From contig JAXHUM010000048.1 of NCBI GenBank assembly GCA_034189325.1, positions 1 to 45,935 of the forward strand: a stretch of 45,935 nucleotides of DNA, in the 5' to 3' direction. The stretch comes from JAXHUM01 sp034189325 (GTDB lineage Bacteria; Desulfobacterota; DSM-4660; Desulfatiglandales; Desulfatiglandaceae). The position numbers and the translations under genes were made by a program. Below the pieces are notes generated by a model. The model did no database searches. It was not told where the DNA came from and worked only from the letters and a program-made list of their open reading frames with translations. Shown one piece after another: positions 8,104 through 17,166 of the stretch (its first letter is position 1; each line of letters opens with the position of its first letter).

Positions 8104-9714
8104 ATGCAAATGGGTCGAAGTGAGACGATTAATCCAGATGATGTCATAGAAGATCTACTGAGAAAAAGAGAAGATCAAAAAAAGGGCGGTGGTGAAAAGG
8201 CCGTAGCCAATCAGCGAGGGAAAGACAAGCTCCTGGCCCGGGAAAGAGTTGAGTTGCTTTTTGATGAAGGAACGTTTTGCGAACTTGATCTCTGGGCAGA
8301 GCCGCTAAGGACCGGGTTTGATGATGTGGACGAGAAACATTTGCCGGGTGATGCCTCGGTCATCGGATATGGAAAGGTCAATGGAAGGCCTGTCATGGTA
8401 TATGCCCATGATTTTACACAGATGACGGGAACACAGTCTGCCGTGCAGCACAGCAAGATAACCAAGGCGATGGACATGGCCGTCAAGATGAATATCCCTT
8501 ATGTAGGCATCGTGGATTCAGCCGGGATAAGGCTTCAGGACATGATGGGAGAGCCTTTGACCCGACCCCCTGTAAGGGGGCATGGACTGGGTGAGTGTGG
8601 AAATTTTATGTTCTCGCCACCTAACGCGTCAGGAGTCATTCCTCAAATCGCCCTGATGCTGGGGCCGCAATTTGCCGGTTCCTCCTACTCGCCGATTATG
8701 AAAGACTTTTTGATCATGCGGAAAAGCCCCAATGTATTTATGTCCCTTATTTCGCCACCGGTGATAAAGGAGGTCGTTGGAGAAGAAGTCACCTATGATG
8801 AAATTGGTAGCGCATTGGTTCACGCCGAAATCACCGGGACAACGGATTTGGTTGTTGATACGGATGAAGAGGGAATTGAGACGGTAAAGGAGCTTCTCTC
8901 GTTTCTACCTTCAAACTGGAAAGAGAGACCGCCGGTAATCGAGACGGATGACCCGCCTGATAGGAAAGACCAGGAATTGCTCGATATATCGTTGAAGGAG
9001 AGCGAAGATAGGGACATGCATGATATTATTCAGCGTATCGTCGATAACGGGAAATTCTTTGAGACGAAACCTCTCTTTGCCAAAAACATGATTGTCGGCT
9101 TTGCTCGCTTCAACGGACAGACAGCCGGAATTGTAGCGAACAATCCCAAAGAGAAACAGGGGAAAATAGATATTGATGTTTCCGACAAAGCAGCAAGGTT
9201 CATAAGATTCTGCGATTGTTTCAATATCCCCCTGGTTTTTCTTGTTGACAGTATAGGTTTTGTATCCAGTAAAGAGGAGGAAAAAGCCGGATTAGAGCGT
9301 CATGCTGCGAAACTTCCCTATGCGATCTGTGAGTCCACTGTTCCAAAGATAACCATTTACACCGGAGAATGTTCAGGGGGCGCAGAATACATGATGGGAA
9401 CGGAGTCGATGGGTGTGGACCTGGTTCTGGCGTGGCCGACAGCCACAATAGGGCAGATAGACCCTGAGAGGGCCGTTGATATCAATTACGAAAAGGAGTT
9501 GAGGGAAGCAGAAAATCCTGAGAAGTTCAGAGAAGAGAAGATAAGGGCCTTTAAAGAAGAAATCTGTACGGTCTATCATGCGGGGGCTAGACAGCTTGTA
9601 AACGATATTGTGGACCCAAGAAGTACGCGTCCAATGATCATACAGGCCCTTGACTGCTTCAAGAACAAAGAAGAAACCCTTCCGGCGAAAAAGCATGGGA
9701 ATATCCCACTCTAG
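8104..9714 (+). CDS. acyl-CoA carboxyltransferase paralog, copy 3
   Basis: A 536-residue PccB/MmdA-family carboxyltransferase. It keeps DSAGIRLQDMMG, but then carries an insertion with PLTRPPVRGHGLGECG before SGVIPQIALMLG. The C-terminal half has ERHAAKLPYAICESTVPK and SGGAEYMMGTESMGVDLVLAW. The usual PGF motif preceding the second oxyanion region reads SIGFVSSKEEE, which suggests a different acyl pocket from copy 1. A purine-rich ribosome site (GGGAGAGGGGA) precedes the ATG; a second ATG two codons later is an equal alternative. A strong terminator follows at 9747, so this gene closes the operon. Confidence 0.87.
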   Translation: MQMGRSETINPDDVIEDLLRKREDQKKGGGEKAVANQRGKDKLLARERVELLFDEGTFCELDLWAEPLRTGFDDVDEKHLPGDASVIGYGKVNGRPVMVYAHDFTQMTGTQSAVQHSKITKAMDMAVKMNIPYVGIVDSAGIRLQDMMGEPLTRPPVRGHGLGECGNFMFSPPNASGVIPQIALMLGPQFAGSSYSPIMKDFLIMRKSPNVFMSLISPPVIKEVVGEEVTYDEIGSALVHAEITGTTDLVVDTDEEGIETVKELLSFLPSNWKERPPVIETDDPPDRKDQELLDISLKESEDRDMHDIIQRIVDNGKFFETKPLFAKNMIVGFARFNGQTAGIVANNPKEKQGKIDIDVSDKAARFIRFCDCFNIPLVFLVDSIGFVSSKEEEKAGLERHAAKLPYAICESTVPKITIYTGECSGGAEYMMGTESMGVDLVLAWPTATIGQIDPERAVDINYEKELREAENPEKFREEKIRAFKEEICTVYHAGARQLVNDIVDPRSTRPMIIQALDCFKNKEETLPAKKHGNIPL

Positions 9715-9746
9715 CGGTACGCCTAAGCCTCGTCCCTGATAACACG

Positions 9747-9785
9747 AAAAAGCCCCCTGAGATGATCTGATCGAGGGGGCTTTTT
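9747..9785 (+). terminator. rho-independent terminator
   Basis: A 12-bp perfect stem, AAAAAGCCCCCT (9747-9758) with AGGGGGCTTTTT (9774-9785), closes a 15-base loop and runs into eight T residues at 9781-9788. It lies 33 bp downstream of the third carboxyltransferase and would end the dehydratase/carboxyltransferase transcript. Confidence 0.92.
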
Positions 9786-9848
9786 TTTGGATAACGCCAG
9801 GTAGGTAGTGCCAAGGTATTTTTCGGCTACGTTGTTTGATTCGTATCA

Positions 9849-9990
9849 CTATGAAAGGATGAAACGTGGATATATCGATAACGCGATCATGCCCAGAGAT
9901 ACGAGGAGATATATCAACCGGCCCCTGGATATCCTTAAGAGCAAAACACTGGTCCGGCCCTTTCGAAAATATTCGAATATCAATCTCTAG
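9849..9990 (+). pseudogene. C-terminal relic of a carboxyltransferase (copy 1 type)
   Basis: About 47 codons matching the C-terminus of the carboxyltransferase at 4836-6407. The relic reads KRGYIDNAIMPRDTRRYIN and ends RPFRKYSNINL, against KRGYIDDVIMPRDTRKYIN and the same ending in the intact gene. By eye the DNA from 9862 to the stop matches 6279-6407 with roughly 20 mismatches in 130 bases. It sits after the terminator, with no ribosome site and no upstream coding part. It is best explained as the remnant of a fourth tandem copy whose 5' part was deleted. An open frame could start at 9808 but its first 15 or so residues are not carboxyltransferase-like. Confidence 0.85.
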
Positions 9991-10058
9991 AGTCCCTTAA
10001 GACCCGCGTCCAGCCTATAATAGAAGGCAGGCCATCAATGCCAGCCTGTGTGGGGCTT

Positions 10059-10099
10059 GCGGCGGGAGTGCGTCGACCTGAAACTCCTGCCGCCAGGTC
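10059..10099. repeat. overlapping, mutually exclusive inverted repeats
   Basis: GCGGCGGGAGT (10059-10069) pairs with ACTCCTGCCGC (10083-10093) over 11 positions with one G-T wobble. GACCTG (10075-10080), inside that loop, pairs with CAGGTC (10094-10099). The two stems interleave, so only one can form at a time. A further weaker pair CAGGC/GCCTG lies at 10028-10048. No U-run follows. It could be an RNA switch-like structure or leftover sequence from the deleted gene copy. Confidence 0.4.
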
Positions 10100-10146
10100 A
10101 AATATTCCTCCAGACATTCTGGTGTGAATTATTCTGGCATTTTATA

Positions 10147-10203
10147 TTGTATACAAAAAAGTAAATAAAATTGTTTGACAAATGGTTGGGGATAAGTATA
10201 TAC
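10147..10203 (+). promoter_or_regulatory. candidate GntR operator and promoter of the TRAP operon
   Basis: A perfect palindrome TTGTATACAA (10147-10156) is followed after exactly 18 bp by TTGACA (10175-10180), a consensus -35, and a TATATA-like -10 (10197-10202, 16-bp spacer). A second dyad, TTGT-TTG-ACAA (10171-10181), matches the TNGT-N3-ACNA pattern of FadR/FCD-type GntR operators. The same palindrome, spacing and TTGACAARTGGTT occur upstream of the GntR gene on the minus strand (36572-36612). Confidence 0.65.
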
Positions 10204-10751
10204 CTACAACTGAATTGAGATAGCTGTTTACTCCACTTCAGGCTACAAGTTCTAGTCACGCACTGCATGTATTTTCAGTAACTCTGAATTTGATAATAAC
10301 TAAATCCACAGGAAGAGACTTCATCATAATAATAACCAGATTATTCCATGATAAAAGAGCAGCTATTAAAGGCAAAAGCCACCCTATACGCTCAGAGAAA
10401 AGGCATTTCTTTGGGAGCTGTCTATAGCATATCACCATGGCTAACGTTTCCGGAGGGCATCGTCTTCTGAAACCGTCTGAGAATGTCCATCGAAAGAGGA
10501 TCCGGTTTGGTCCCTAAAGGTTCACTCAAATCTAACGAGAAATGGGTCATAAAAGGCCATTCATAACATATATGGTTTGATGGATTTGTGAGCCCAGGCC
10601 TTGAGACTATTAGGTGAGTAGAGGTGTCGATATACAAGGGCAAGTCGAAGAGTTATTGAACAGTGCCCACATACTCCTTAGGCCCGCAGCAAAAGATTAT
10701 TAACTTGTCGGCTCCTTATTGATAGGGGAGACAGAAGGAAAGGAGTGAAGA

Positions 10752-11783
10752 ATGATAGACACGATTCTCAGGACAATGCTGTTAGGCATGGTGGTTCCCC
10801 TGGTGTTGGGAGTCAGTGGCTTGGATCCTGCCCACGCCAAGGAGAAGGTCTACAAGGTCCAGCTCAGCAGTCAGATGCCGGTCGGACACTATATGACCAA
10901 GTCGCTGGATCTATTTGCCAAGAGGGCAGAAGAGATGAGCGAGGGCCGGCTCGTAGTTCAGCACTTTTCCGCAGGTCAGCTCTTAAAGGATAAGGAGGTT
11001 CCAAGTGCTATCTCCTCTGGTACCCTTCAAATGGCTCAGACATATTTCCCCTGGTGGCAGGGAATAACAAAAAATATCATTCTCGAAGCAGGAGACTACC
11101 CCGATGATCTGGAACACTTCTTTCGCCTGAGTCGTGGGCCATACCTCCGATACCAGTCACGATTACTGGCTGAAAAGGCGAATACGAAAATTATCTCCCC
11201 GATTATGTATGGATCCGGCGTATGTTACGCCTTGAAAAGGCCTGTTAAGAAACTGGGGGATATGAAAGGTATGAAGATCAGGATCCCGACCAAAATGATC
11301 GCTGCGGAAGTGAAGGCCATGGGCGGCGTGCCTGTGGTGCTGAGCTCCGCAGATGTTTATATGGCCTTACAGCGTGGAACCATTGATGGGGCAACCTCCG
11401 GTCTAACCTCTATGTATTCCAGGAAGTGGTACGAGGTAACTCCATTTGCCCTTGTGAACAATAGAATAATAGGAGCGGACTTTCATATCGTAGCGAACCT
11501 GGGCTGGTATAACAGCCTACCCAAAGATCTGCAGAAGGTCTTGTTGGATGCAGGAAAAGAGGCTGATGCGTATTGCATTAGGGAGAATCGCGCGACTCAA
11601 GAAAAGGTCAGCAAAGGCTTGGTGGCAAAAGGAGTTGAGATATACCGAATACCTTCGGATGAATACAGAAACATATGGGGCCCCGTTGTGGATCCGGTCG
11701 TGAGGGCCGCAGCAGTAGAAGCAACCAATGAGGAACTCACTGCTCTATACGAAGGTTGGATTAGACAGACCAGGTCCAAATAG
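10752..11783 (+). CDS. TRAP transporter solute-binding protein (DctP family)
   Basis: A 343-residue periplasmic binding protein that captures a carboxylate for the TRAP permease encoded next. A signal peptide (residues 1-29) ends at a PAHA/KEK cleavage site. DctP hallmarks are visible: MPVGHYMTKSLDLFAKRAEEM, the GMKIRIP segment with the usual substrate-carboxylate-binding arginine near Arg177, and ALQRGTIDGATSGLTSMYSRKWYEV. AAAGGAG precedes the ATG. The ligand cannot be read directly; the catabolic neighbours suggest a mono- or dicarboxylate. Control by the FCD-GntR regulator is likely from the shared operator. Confidence 0.93.
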   Translation: MIDTILRTMLLGMVVPLVLGVSGLDPAHAKEKVYKVQLSSQMPVGHYMTKSLDLFAKRAEEMSEGRLVVQHFSAGQLLKDKEVPSAISSGTLQMAQTYFPWWQGITKNIILEAGDYPDDLEHFFRLSRGPYLRYQSRLLAEKANTKIISPIMYGSGVCYALKRPVKKLGDMKGMKIRIPTKMIAAEVKAMGGVPVVLSSADVYMALQRGTIDGATSGLTSMYSRKWYEVTPFALVNNRIIGADFHIVANLGWYNSLPKDLQKVLLDAGKEADAYCIRENRATQEKVSKGLVAKGVEIYRIPSDEYRNIWGPVVDPVVRAAAVEATNEELTALYEGWIRQTRSK

Positions 11784-12020
11784 AAAGTACCGTTATTTTC
11801 TGTTTTATCTGATCCAAAAGACAAGGAGCGCCCTTTTTTGAGCACTCCATGGTTAAGAACAATCATATCTTAAATGTAGAATGCTTTTCGAGAATATTTT
11901 GACAGAACATAGTTTCCGACTAAGTTGAAGATTCGCATGAAAATAAACTAAAGAGCACCGAGTGGCTCATCACAAAGTAAGTTCGTTTGCATGAAGAATA
12001 ATGTCAATGAAGGAGGGGAT

Positions 12021-13928
12021 ATGACTAGGCGTGCACTGGGAGTGCTTGACTCCGGAACAGGGTACCTGGCCTTAGTGAGCGGTTTTATGGCAGGAGTGGC
12101 CCTGCTAACGATGCTCTCGGTGGTCGTCTATGAAATCATTGTGCGCAAACTCTTTAACGCTCCTACTGTCTGGTCGATTGAACTCGTAACCTTTCTCATG
12201 ATTTGGTTCTGTTTCTTGACTCTCGCAATCAGCCAGAGGCAGGGAAGACATATCTCCGTTGACCTTATCACCAGCCTCTTTTCTCCCAGGGTCTCTGTGT
12301 GGTGGAGGATTATCCCATTAGTTTTTTCGCTCCTCTGCGGAGGAATCCTTTTCTACTACACCTCGAAGGATTTCTGGCATTCCCTGGTAATGGGGGAGAG
12401 GACCCCAACCGTCTGGGGGCCCGCGATATGGCCGGTGAAGCTTGCCCTCCCTGTGGGCTGCGCCACTCTATGCCTTCAGTTGATCTCTGATATTGCTTCA
12501 AATGCTCATGGTTTAATCAGCCGGCCCCGGAAGCCGATCGATACTTCTTCTCAGGGGACGGGAGAGTTCTGGGATAAGTCCTTTTTGCTGTTTTCCATTT
12601 TCTTTGTACTTCTTGTTATATCCGCTTGGATGCTCGTAAGCCTACCGGTAGCTGGGCTCGTTATCGGACTTTTGGTAATGCTCTTTGCCGGGGTCCCTAT
12701 TTTTGTTGCCTTGACACTTATAGGTGTGGCCGGGCTCTACCTCCATTTCGGCGGTGGACTTGCCTTGAGCCAGGTCCCACACGTTATTGACGGCACACTG
12801 GGTAGTTTCACTTTGGCAGCCCTTCCTCTCTTTATCCTCACCGGCTTTATCCTGCACAGCTCGGGTGCCGGCGAGGAGCTGTACGTCCTATTCACCAAAT
12901 GGACCGGTTCCCTGCCTGGAGGGCTGGGTCTGGCTACCATTTTGTCGTGCACCTTTTTTGCGGCTATCTCTATTTCCAGTGTGGCCACCGTTGCCACCAT
13001 CGGGCTCATAGCCTTTCCAGCCCTGAAGTCGAGGAAATACAGAGAACCTCTTTCTTATGGACTGGTAGGGTCTGGCGCGACTCTGGGCATTATGATACCC
13101 CCGTCAGGAACTATGATCCTTTATGCCGCAATCACTGAAGAATCCATGGGCCGGCTCCTGATCGCCGGCATCCTTCCCGGTCTCATGCTTGTTCTCTTGT
13201 TCAGTATGTATACCGTCTTCTCCTGTTGGAGAACCGGCGCATATGAAAGAGAACTGGTCGATTCATGGAAGGAGCGGTGGCAGGCCTTGGGAAGCGCAGT
13301 CTGGGTGTTGCTGGTCCCAATCATAATTGTCGTGGGTATCTTCACAGGGGTTTTCACCGTTCTTGAATGTGGGGGGATTGCAGCGTTTTACACTATTATC
13401 ATGGTCCTGGTACGGCAAAAGATAAAGGTACGCGATTTGCCCCGGATGCTGTCGGAGTGCGGGATCAGTGCTGGCTTTATCCTCATTATTATTGCTGGGG
13501 CACTTATCATGGGTCGCTTCATGACGCTACTTCAGGTCCCTCAGATGGCCATGAGTTTCATCACAGAGGCCCAACTTGCCCCCGGAATGGTCATCGTGGC
13601 AATCATGTTTATGCTTCTTATCCTGGGCCTGTTTCTCGAAGTTGCTTCGGTGATGATGATAACCCTACCAGTGCTCTATCCCGTTGTCACAGGGTTGGGA
13701 TACGACGGGATTTGGTTTGCCGTGATGATGACCCTCAGCATGGAGTTGTGCCTCCTTACACCACCGGTGGGCCTAAACCTTTATGTCATACAGGGAATAG
13801 CCAAAACACGCCTTGCACCGATAGTCATGGGGACAATCCCGTTTTACTTCATTATGCTTGCGGGCATGGTGATCTTATATTTTGTGCCGCAGATTACTCT
13901 GGTCCTCCCGAATCTAATGGTCAGGTGA
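12021..13928 (+). CDS. fused TRAP transporter permease (DctQ-DctM)
   Basis: An approximately 635-residue inner-membrane protein joining the small DctQ part (first 165 residues, four hydrophobic segments, including VTFLMIWFCFLTLAISQRQG) to the large DctM carrier (about 190-635, roughly 12 segments). DctM signatures include the LALSQVPHVIDGTLGSFTLAALP region, GSGATLGIMIPPSG and LCLLTPPVGLNLYVIQGIAK. It uses an ion gradient to import the ligand of the DctP protein. AGGAGGGG directly before the ATG at 12021 decides the start; an ATG at 11991 in frame lacks a ribosome site. A 237-bp spacer separates it from the binding-protein gene, without a clear terminator. Confidence 0.93.
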   Translation: MTRRALGVLDSGTGYLALVSGFMAGVALLTMLSVVVYEIIVRKLFNAPTVWSIELVTFLMIWFCFLTLAISQRQGRHISVDLITSLFSPRVSVWWRIIPLVFSLLCGGILFYYTSKDFWHSLVMGERTPTVWGPAIWPVKLALPVGCATLCLQLISDIASNAHGLISRPRKPIDTSSQGTGEFWDKSFLLFSIFFVLLVISAWMLVSLPVAGLVIGLLVMLFAGVPIFVALTLIGVAGLYLHFGGGLALSQVPHVIDGTLGSFTLAALPLFILTGFILHSSGAGEELYVLFTKWTGSLPGGLGLATILSCTFFAAISISSVATVATIGLIAFPALKSRKYREPLSYGLVGSGATLGIMIPPSGTMILYAAITEESMGRLLIAGILPGLMLVLLFSMYTVFSCWRTGAYERELVDSWKERWQALGSAVWVLLVPIIIVVGIFTGVFTVLECGGIAAFYTIIMVLVRQKIKVRDLPRMLSECGISAGFILIIIAGALIMGRFMTLLQVPQMAMSFITEAQLAPGMVIVAIMFMLLILGLFLEVASVMMITLPVLYPVVTGLGYDGIWFAVMMTLSMELCLLTPPVGLNLYVIQGIAKTRLAPIVMGTIPFYFIMLAGMVILYFVPQITLVLPNLMVR

Positions 13929-14079
13929 TACAGGGAAGCGCGCGGATGCTTAGATGCTTTGGGTAAAAGAGAATATGTCTTAGGATTCATAATAAGTGCC
14001 TGGTTGAACAGCCTTCGTTTGGAACGCTGGTTTTTCAAATAAGGCAGGAAAGGTAGTAAACAAAAAGGAGGTTCTGTCT

Positions 14080-15636
14080 ATGGAGTGGAATATTGGCAAA
14101 ATAACCAAAAAGAGAGCTGATTGTATGCCCGATAAGGCCGCTTTGATTTTTGAAGATGAGCCTATCACATTCAAGAAACTTAACGAGGAAGTCAACCGGG
14201 CGGCCCACTATTTAAAGGGCCTTGGTCTCAAGAAAGGAGACAGGATCTCGGTAGCCCTATTGAATTGCCCCGAGTTCGTTTACTTATACTTTGCTGCTGC
14301 CAAGCTTGGTATTATCTTCGTTCCCCTAAATTTTCGTCTGGTAGGACCGGAGCTGGAGTATCAAATCAACAACAGTGGCTCAAGCTTTTTCGCTTTTCAT
14401 GATGCCCTTATTGAAAACATAAGACCCATCAGGGACAAGGTGCCCCTGGAAAAAAATAAGATGGTTTGCGTGAGGAGTCTTGTGCCGAACTGTCAGGACT
14501 GCCCGGAGTGGGCGATCCCCTATGAGGAGGTCGTTAAGGCTTATCCTGTTGATGAACCCATACCGGATGAGCCTGTTTACATGGACGATCCCTTGGCCAT
14601 CATGTACACCTCAGGTGTTACTGGTGACCCAAAAGGGGTCATAGTCTCCCACGAACAGACTTTTTATAAGAACTTTCAGATAGTCTTGTATATGAATCTG
14701 AGCGCTGATGATACATTCCTCTCACAACTTCCTCTATTTCATTCGGGGGGTATTTTTATCTGTCTGACACCGGTATTTTTCCGGGGGGCAACAGTGCTCT
14801 TAAGACAGAGCTTTGACCCTGTGCTTTTTGCCATGGATATCGAAAAATACAAGGTTACGACAGTCTTTGCTCTCACAACAATGTGGAGGTTCGTCCTGCA
14901 GTCAGGCAAGCTCCGTGAGGTTGACGTCAGCAGCGTCAAAACCACTTTTGGAGGAGGTGAAAGAACGCCGCAAAGTCTGTTTGATGACTTGGCCAAGTGC
15001 GGGCTTCATATGCAGCAGGGTTTAGGGCAGACGGAGAACTCGGCCATGATGATGATGCCTAAGGAAGCTATAATGAAAAAGAAGGGATCTGTAGGGCTGC
15101 CAGGGTTTTTCACCGATGTATGGATACAAGACCCGGATGGGAGAAAGCTCCCTCCAGGAGAAATTGGTGAGATGGTTGCGAGTGGCCCTACGGTAATGAG
15201 CGGTTATTGGAATATGCCTGAGAAAACCGCTGAGACCTTGATCGAAGACGTGCTTCATACAGGAGACCTTGGCTACACGGATGAAGACGGCTATTTTTAT
15301 ATCGTGGACAGGGCGAAGGATATGTATCGGAGCGGTGGAGAAAACGTCTATCCGGCGGAGATTGAGAAGGCCCTTTCCAACCACCCGAAAATCATCAATG
15401 TGGCTATTATCGGAGTCGCTGACGAGAAGTGGGGGGAGACAGGGATGGCCTTCATTGTGTCAAAGGAAGGTGAGACGATCACAAAGGAGGAGGTCCATGA
15501 TTTCCTCCAAGGAAAGGTAGCCAGGTACAAATACCCCAGCCACGTCAAGATAATGGATGAATTGCCTATGACCGGCTCAGGGAAGATTCAGAAAGTGAAG
15601 TTGAAAGAAGTTTACGGAACCCGATTGGACAAGTGA
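14080..15636 (+). CDS. acyl-CoA synthetase (AMP-forming)
   Basis: A 518-residue member of the ANL superfamily that activates a carboxylic acid to acyl-AMP and then acyl-CoA. Motifs: P-loop YTSGVTGDPKG (about residues 176-186, the usual TSGTTG Thr replaced by Val), QGLGQTEN, TGDLGYTDEDGYFYIVDRAK, GGENVYPAEIE and the C-terminal catalytic lysine in GSGKIQK. AAAAAGGAGG precedes the ATG. It resembles medium/long-chain or cyclic-acid ligases; the substrate is not determined. It offers an ATP-driven way of making a CoA thioester alongside the three CaiB/BaiF proteins. Confidence 0.93.
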   Translation: MEWNIGKITKKRADCMPDKAALIFEDEPITFKKLNEEVNRAAHYLKGLGLKKGDRISVALLNCPEFVYLYFAAAKLGIIFVPLNFRLVGPELEYQINNSGSSFFAFHDALIENIRPIRDKVPLEKNKMVCVRSLVPNCQDCPEWAIPYEEVVKAYPVDEPIPDEPVYMDDPLAIMYTSGVTGDPKGVIVSHEQTFYKNFQIVLYMNLSADDTFLSQLPLFHSGGIFICLTPVFFRGATVLLRQSFDPVLFAMDIEKYKVTTVFALTTMWRFVLQSGKLREVDVSSVKTTFGGGERTPQSLFDDLAKCGLHMQQGLGQTENSAMMMMPKEAIMKKKGSVGLPGFFTDVWIQDPDGRKLPPGEIGEMVASGPTVMSGYWNMPEKTAETLIEDVLHTGDLGYTDEDGYFYIVDRAKDMYRSGGENVYPAEIEKALSNHPKIINVAIIGVADEKWGETGMAFIVSKEGETITKEEVHDFLQGKVARYKYPSHVKIMDELPMTGSGKIQKVKLKEVYGTRLDK

Positions 15637-15726
15637 CTTCCATATCATTCATTGGAATGTAACATGAAAACCCAGGTCGGCGAGTCTTATCGTGTAAGAG
15701 AATGGGCAAGTTTCAGGAGATAGGCC

Positions 15727-17067
15727 ATGACGAATGAAGTTACAAAAATGACAAGCAGGATCGCCGCTTTTGTCGTGGACACAAATGCGCGGGAGATCCC
15801 GAATACGATTTATGAACACGCCAAAGTAGCCTTAATGGACTGGCTGGGCGTTGCCATAGCCGGAAAAGAAGAACCATTGGTGAACAAACTGATCCAATAC
15901 ACTGATTGTCTGGGAGGAAAAGAGCAGGCAACCATCTTGGGCCACGGTGTAAAGAAGACCGTGTGTCAGGCCGCACTCATAAACGGAGCCGCGTCCCATG
16001 CCCTGGATTATGATGACAGTATGATAGCTTTTCTTGGGCATCCTTCAGTCACCCTTTTCCCTTCTATACTCTCCTTAAGCGAGTGGCAAGGGAAGAATGG
16101 GGCCGATTTCCTGACGGCCTACATCATTGGTCTGAAAGCCGGGACGACTGTGGCGAAGTGCGCTGGTATGGGACATTATGGGGTGGGGTGGCATGGGACC
16201 TCCACCATGGGGCACCTGGCTTCGGCGGCGGCCTGCTCCCGCCTACTCGGTCTGGACGTACAACAAACGACTTACGCCCTGGGCATAGCAGGGACTCAGG
16301 CCTCCGGTCTAAGGCAGGTGTTCGGGACCATGTGCAAGCCTTTTCATGCGGGCAGGGCCTCGGAAGTCGGGCTGATGGCCTCACTGCTGGCCCAAAACGG
16401 TTTTACATCCGCCGAAGACATCCTTGAGGGACAGGTCGGTCTTTTTAAGACAATGAAGGGTGAGGTGGATAAGGATGTCCTGGATACTCTTGGCAAGACC
16501 TGGGAAATAGAAGGCCTGGCCCAGAAATATCATGCCTCCTGTCATGCAACCCATTCTCCAATGGAGGCTGCTATGTCTATTGTCAAACATCATGGGCTGA
16601 GTATCGATGAGATCAAGTCAATCAAGATCAAAGCGTCGGAGATGGCTTTGAGCGCCGCTTTCAGGACAGAGGCCAGTACTGGACTGGAGGGCAAGTTCTG
16701 TATCCCATATTGTGTGGCCAATGCCCTGGTTCGTGGAGATACCGGAACGCAGGCCTTCCAAGACAATAGAGTTGCTGATCCTGAGGTAAGGGAGCTTATG
16801 AAAAAGATATCCATCCGTAGTTATCCCGAAGTACAGGCGATGGAGGCCGAAGTTGATGTGGAGAAAGAGAGCGGCGTGATCTACTCTGCCTTCTACGACG
16901 TCATTCATGAGATTCCTGAACTTGAAGTGAAAAGATCAAAAATAGAAAAAAAATTCCTGGACCTATGTATACCTGTCTTGGGCGATCAAAAGGCACGCCA
17001 ACTCGTAGAGAGCCTTTCAGGCATGGAAAAGATCAATGACATGAAATCATTTGTCGAATTGATGTAG
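15727..17067 (+). CDS. MmgE/PrpD-family protein, copy 1
   Basis: A 446-residue protein of the family that includes 2-methylcitrate dehydratase, cis-aconitate decarboxylase and iminodisuccinate epimerase. Active-site patterns are kept: ALDYDDSMIAFLGHP, GWHGTSTMGH with the conserved His, and GTMCKPFHAGRAS with the conserved Lys and His. The lid region reads QKYHASCHATHSPMEA. The substrate is probably an acid with several carboxylates, or its CoA ester. It is a clear paralog of 29001-30362. Its position between the acyl-CoA synthetase and the NMO-like enzyme suggests an intermediate step. The ATG follows CAGGAGATAGGCC. Confidence 0.9.
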   Translation: MTNEVTKMTSRIAAFVVDTNAREIPNTIYEHAKVALMDWLGVAIAGKEEPLVNKLIQYTDCLGGKEQATILGHGVKKTVCQAALINGAASHALDYDDSMIAFLGHPSVTLFPSILSLSEWQGKNGADFLTAYIIGLKAGTTVAKCAGMGHYGVGWHGTSTMGHLASAAACSRLLGLDVQQTTYALGIAGTQASGLRQVFGTMCKPFHAGRASEVGLMASLLAQNGFTSAEDILEGQVGLFKTMKGEVDKDVLDTLGKTWEIEGLAQKYHASCHATHSPMEAAMSIVKHHGLSIDEIKSIKIKASEMALSAAFRTEASTGLEGKFCIPYCVANALVRGDTGTQAFQDNRVADPEVRELMKKISIRSYPEVQAMEAEVDVEKESGVIYSAFYDVIHEIPELEVKRSKIEKKFLDLCIPVLGDQKARQLVESLSGMEKINDMKSFVELM

Positions 17068-17166
17068 GTCGCCCTTGACACATTTCGTTGTGATCTCTTC
17101 TCTAATAAATCAATCGCCCATGTCTTTCGTAGACGAGGAGATCTCTATATCGACTAAGGAGCATTT

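Larger units (their letters stand above)
9991..10751. other. 760-bp intergenic region upstream of TRAP operon
   Basis: No convincing gene. It holds, in order, a hairpin-rich stretch (10028-10099), an AT-rich segment with the candidate operator and promoter (10147-10203), and a long untranslated leader of about 540 bp up to the TRAP gene start. Short open frames on the minus strand here have no ribosome sites or recognisable sequence. Confidence 0.6.

Noticed and set aside
9808..9990. Possible functional 60-residue gene
   Set aside because: Only the C-terminal part of a carboxyltransferase is present and the first residues are unrelated; no ribosome site. A relic is the better reading.
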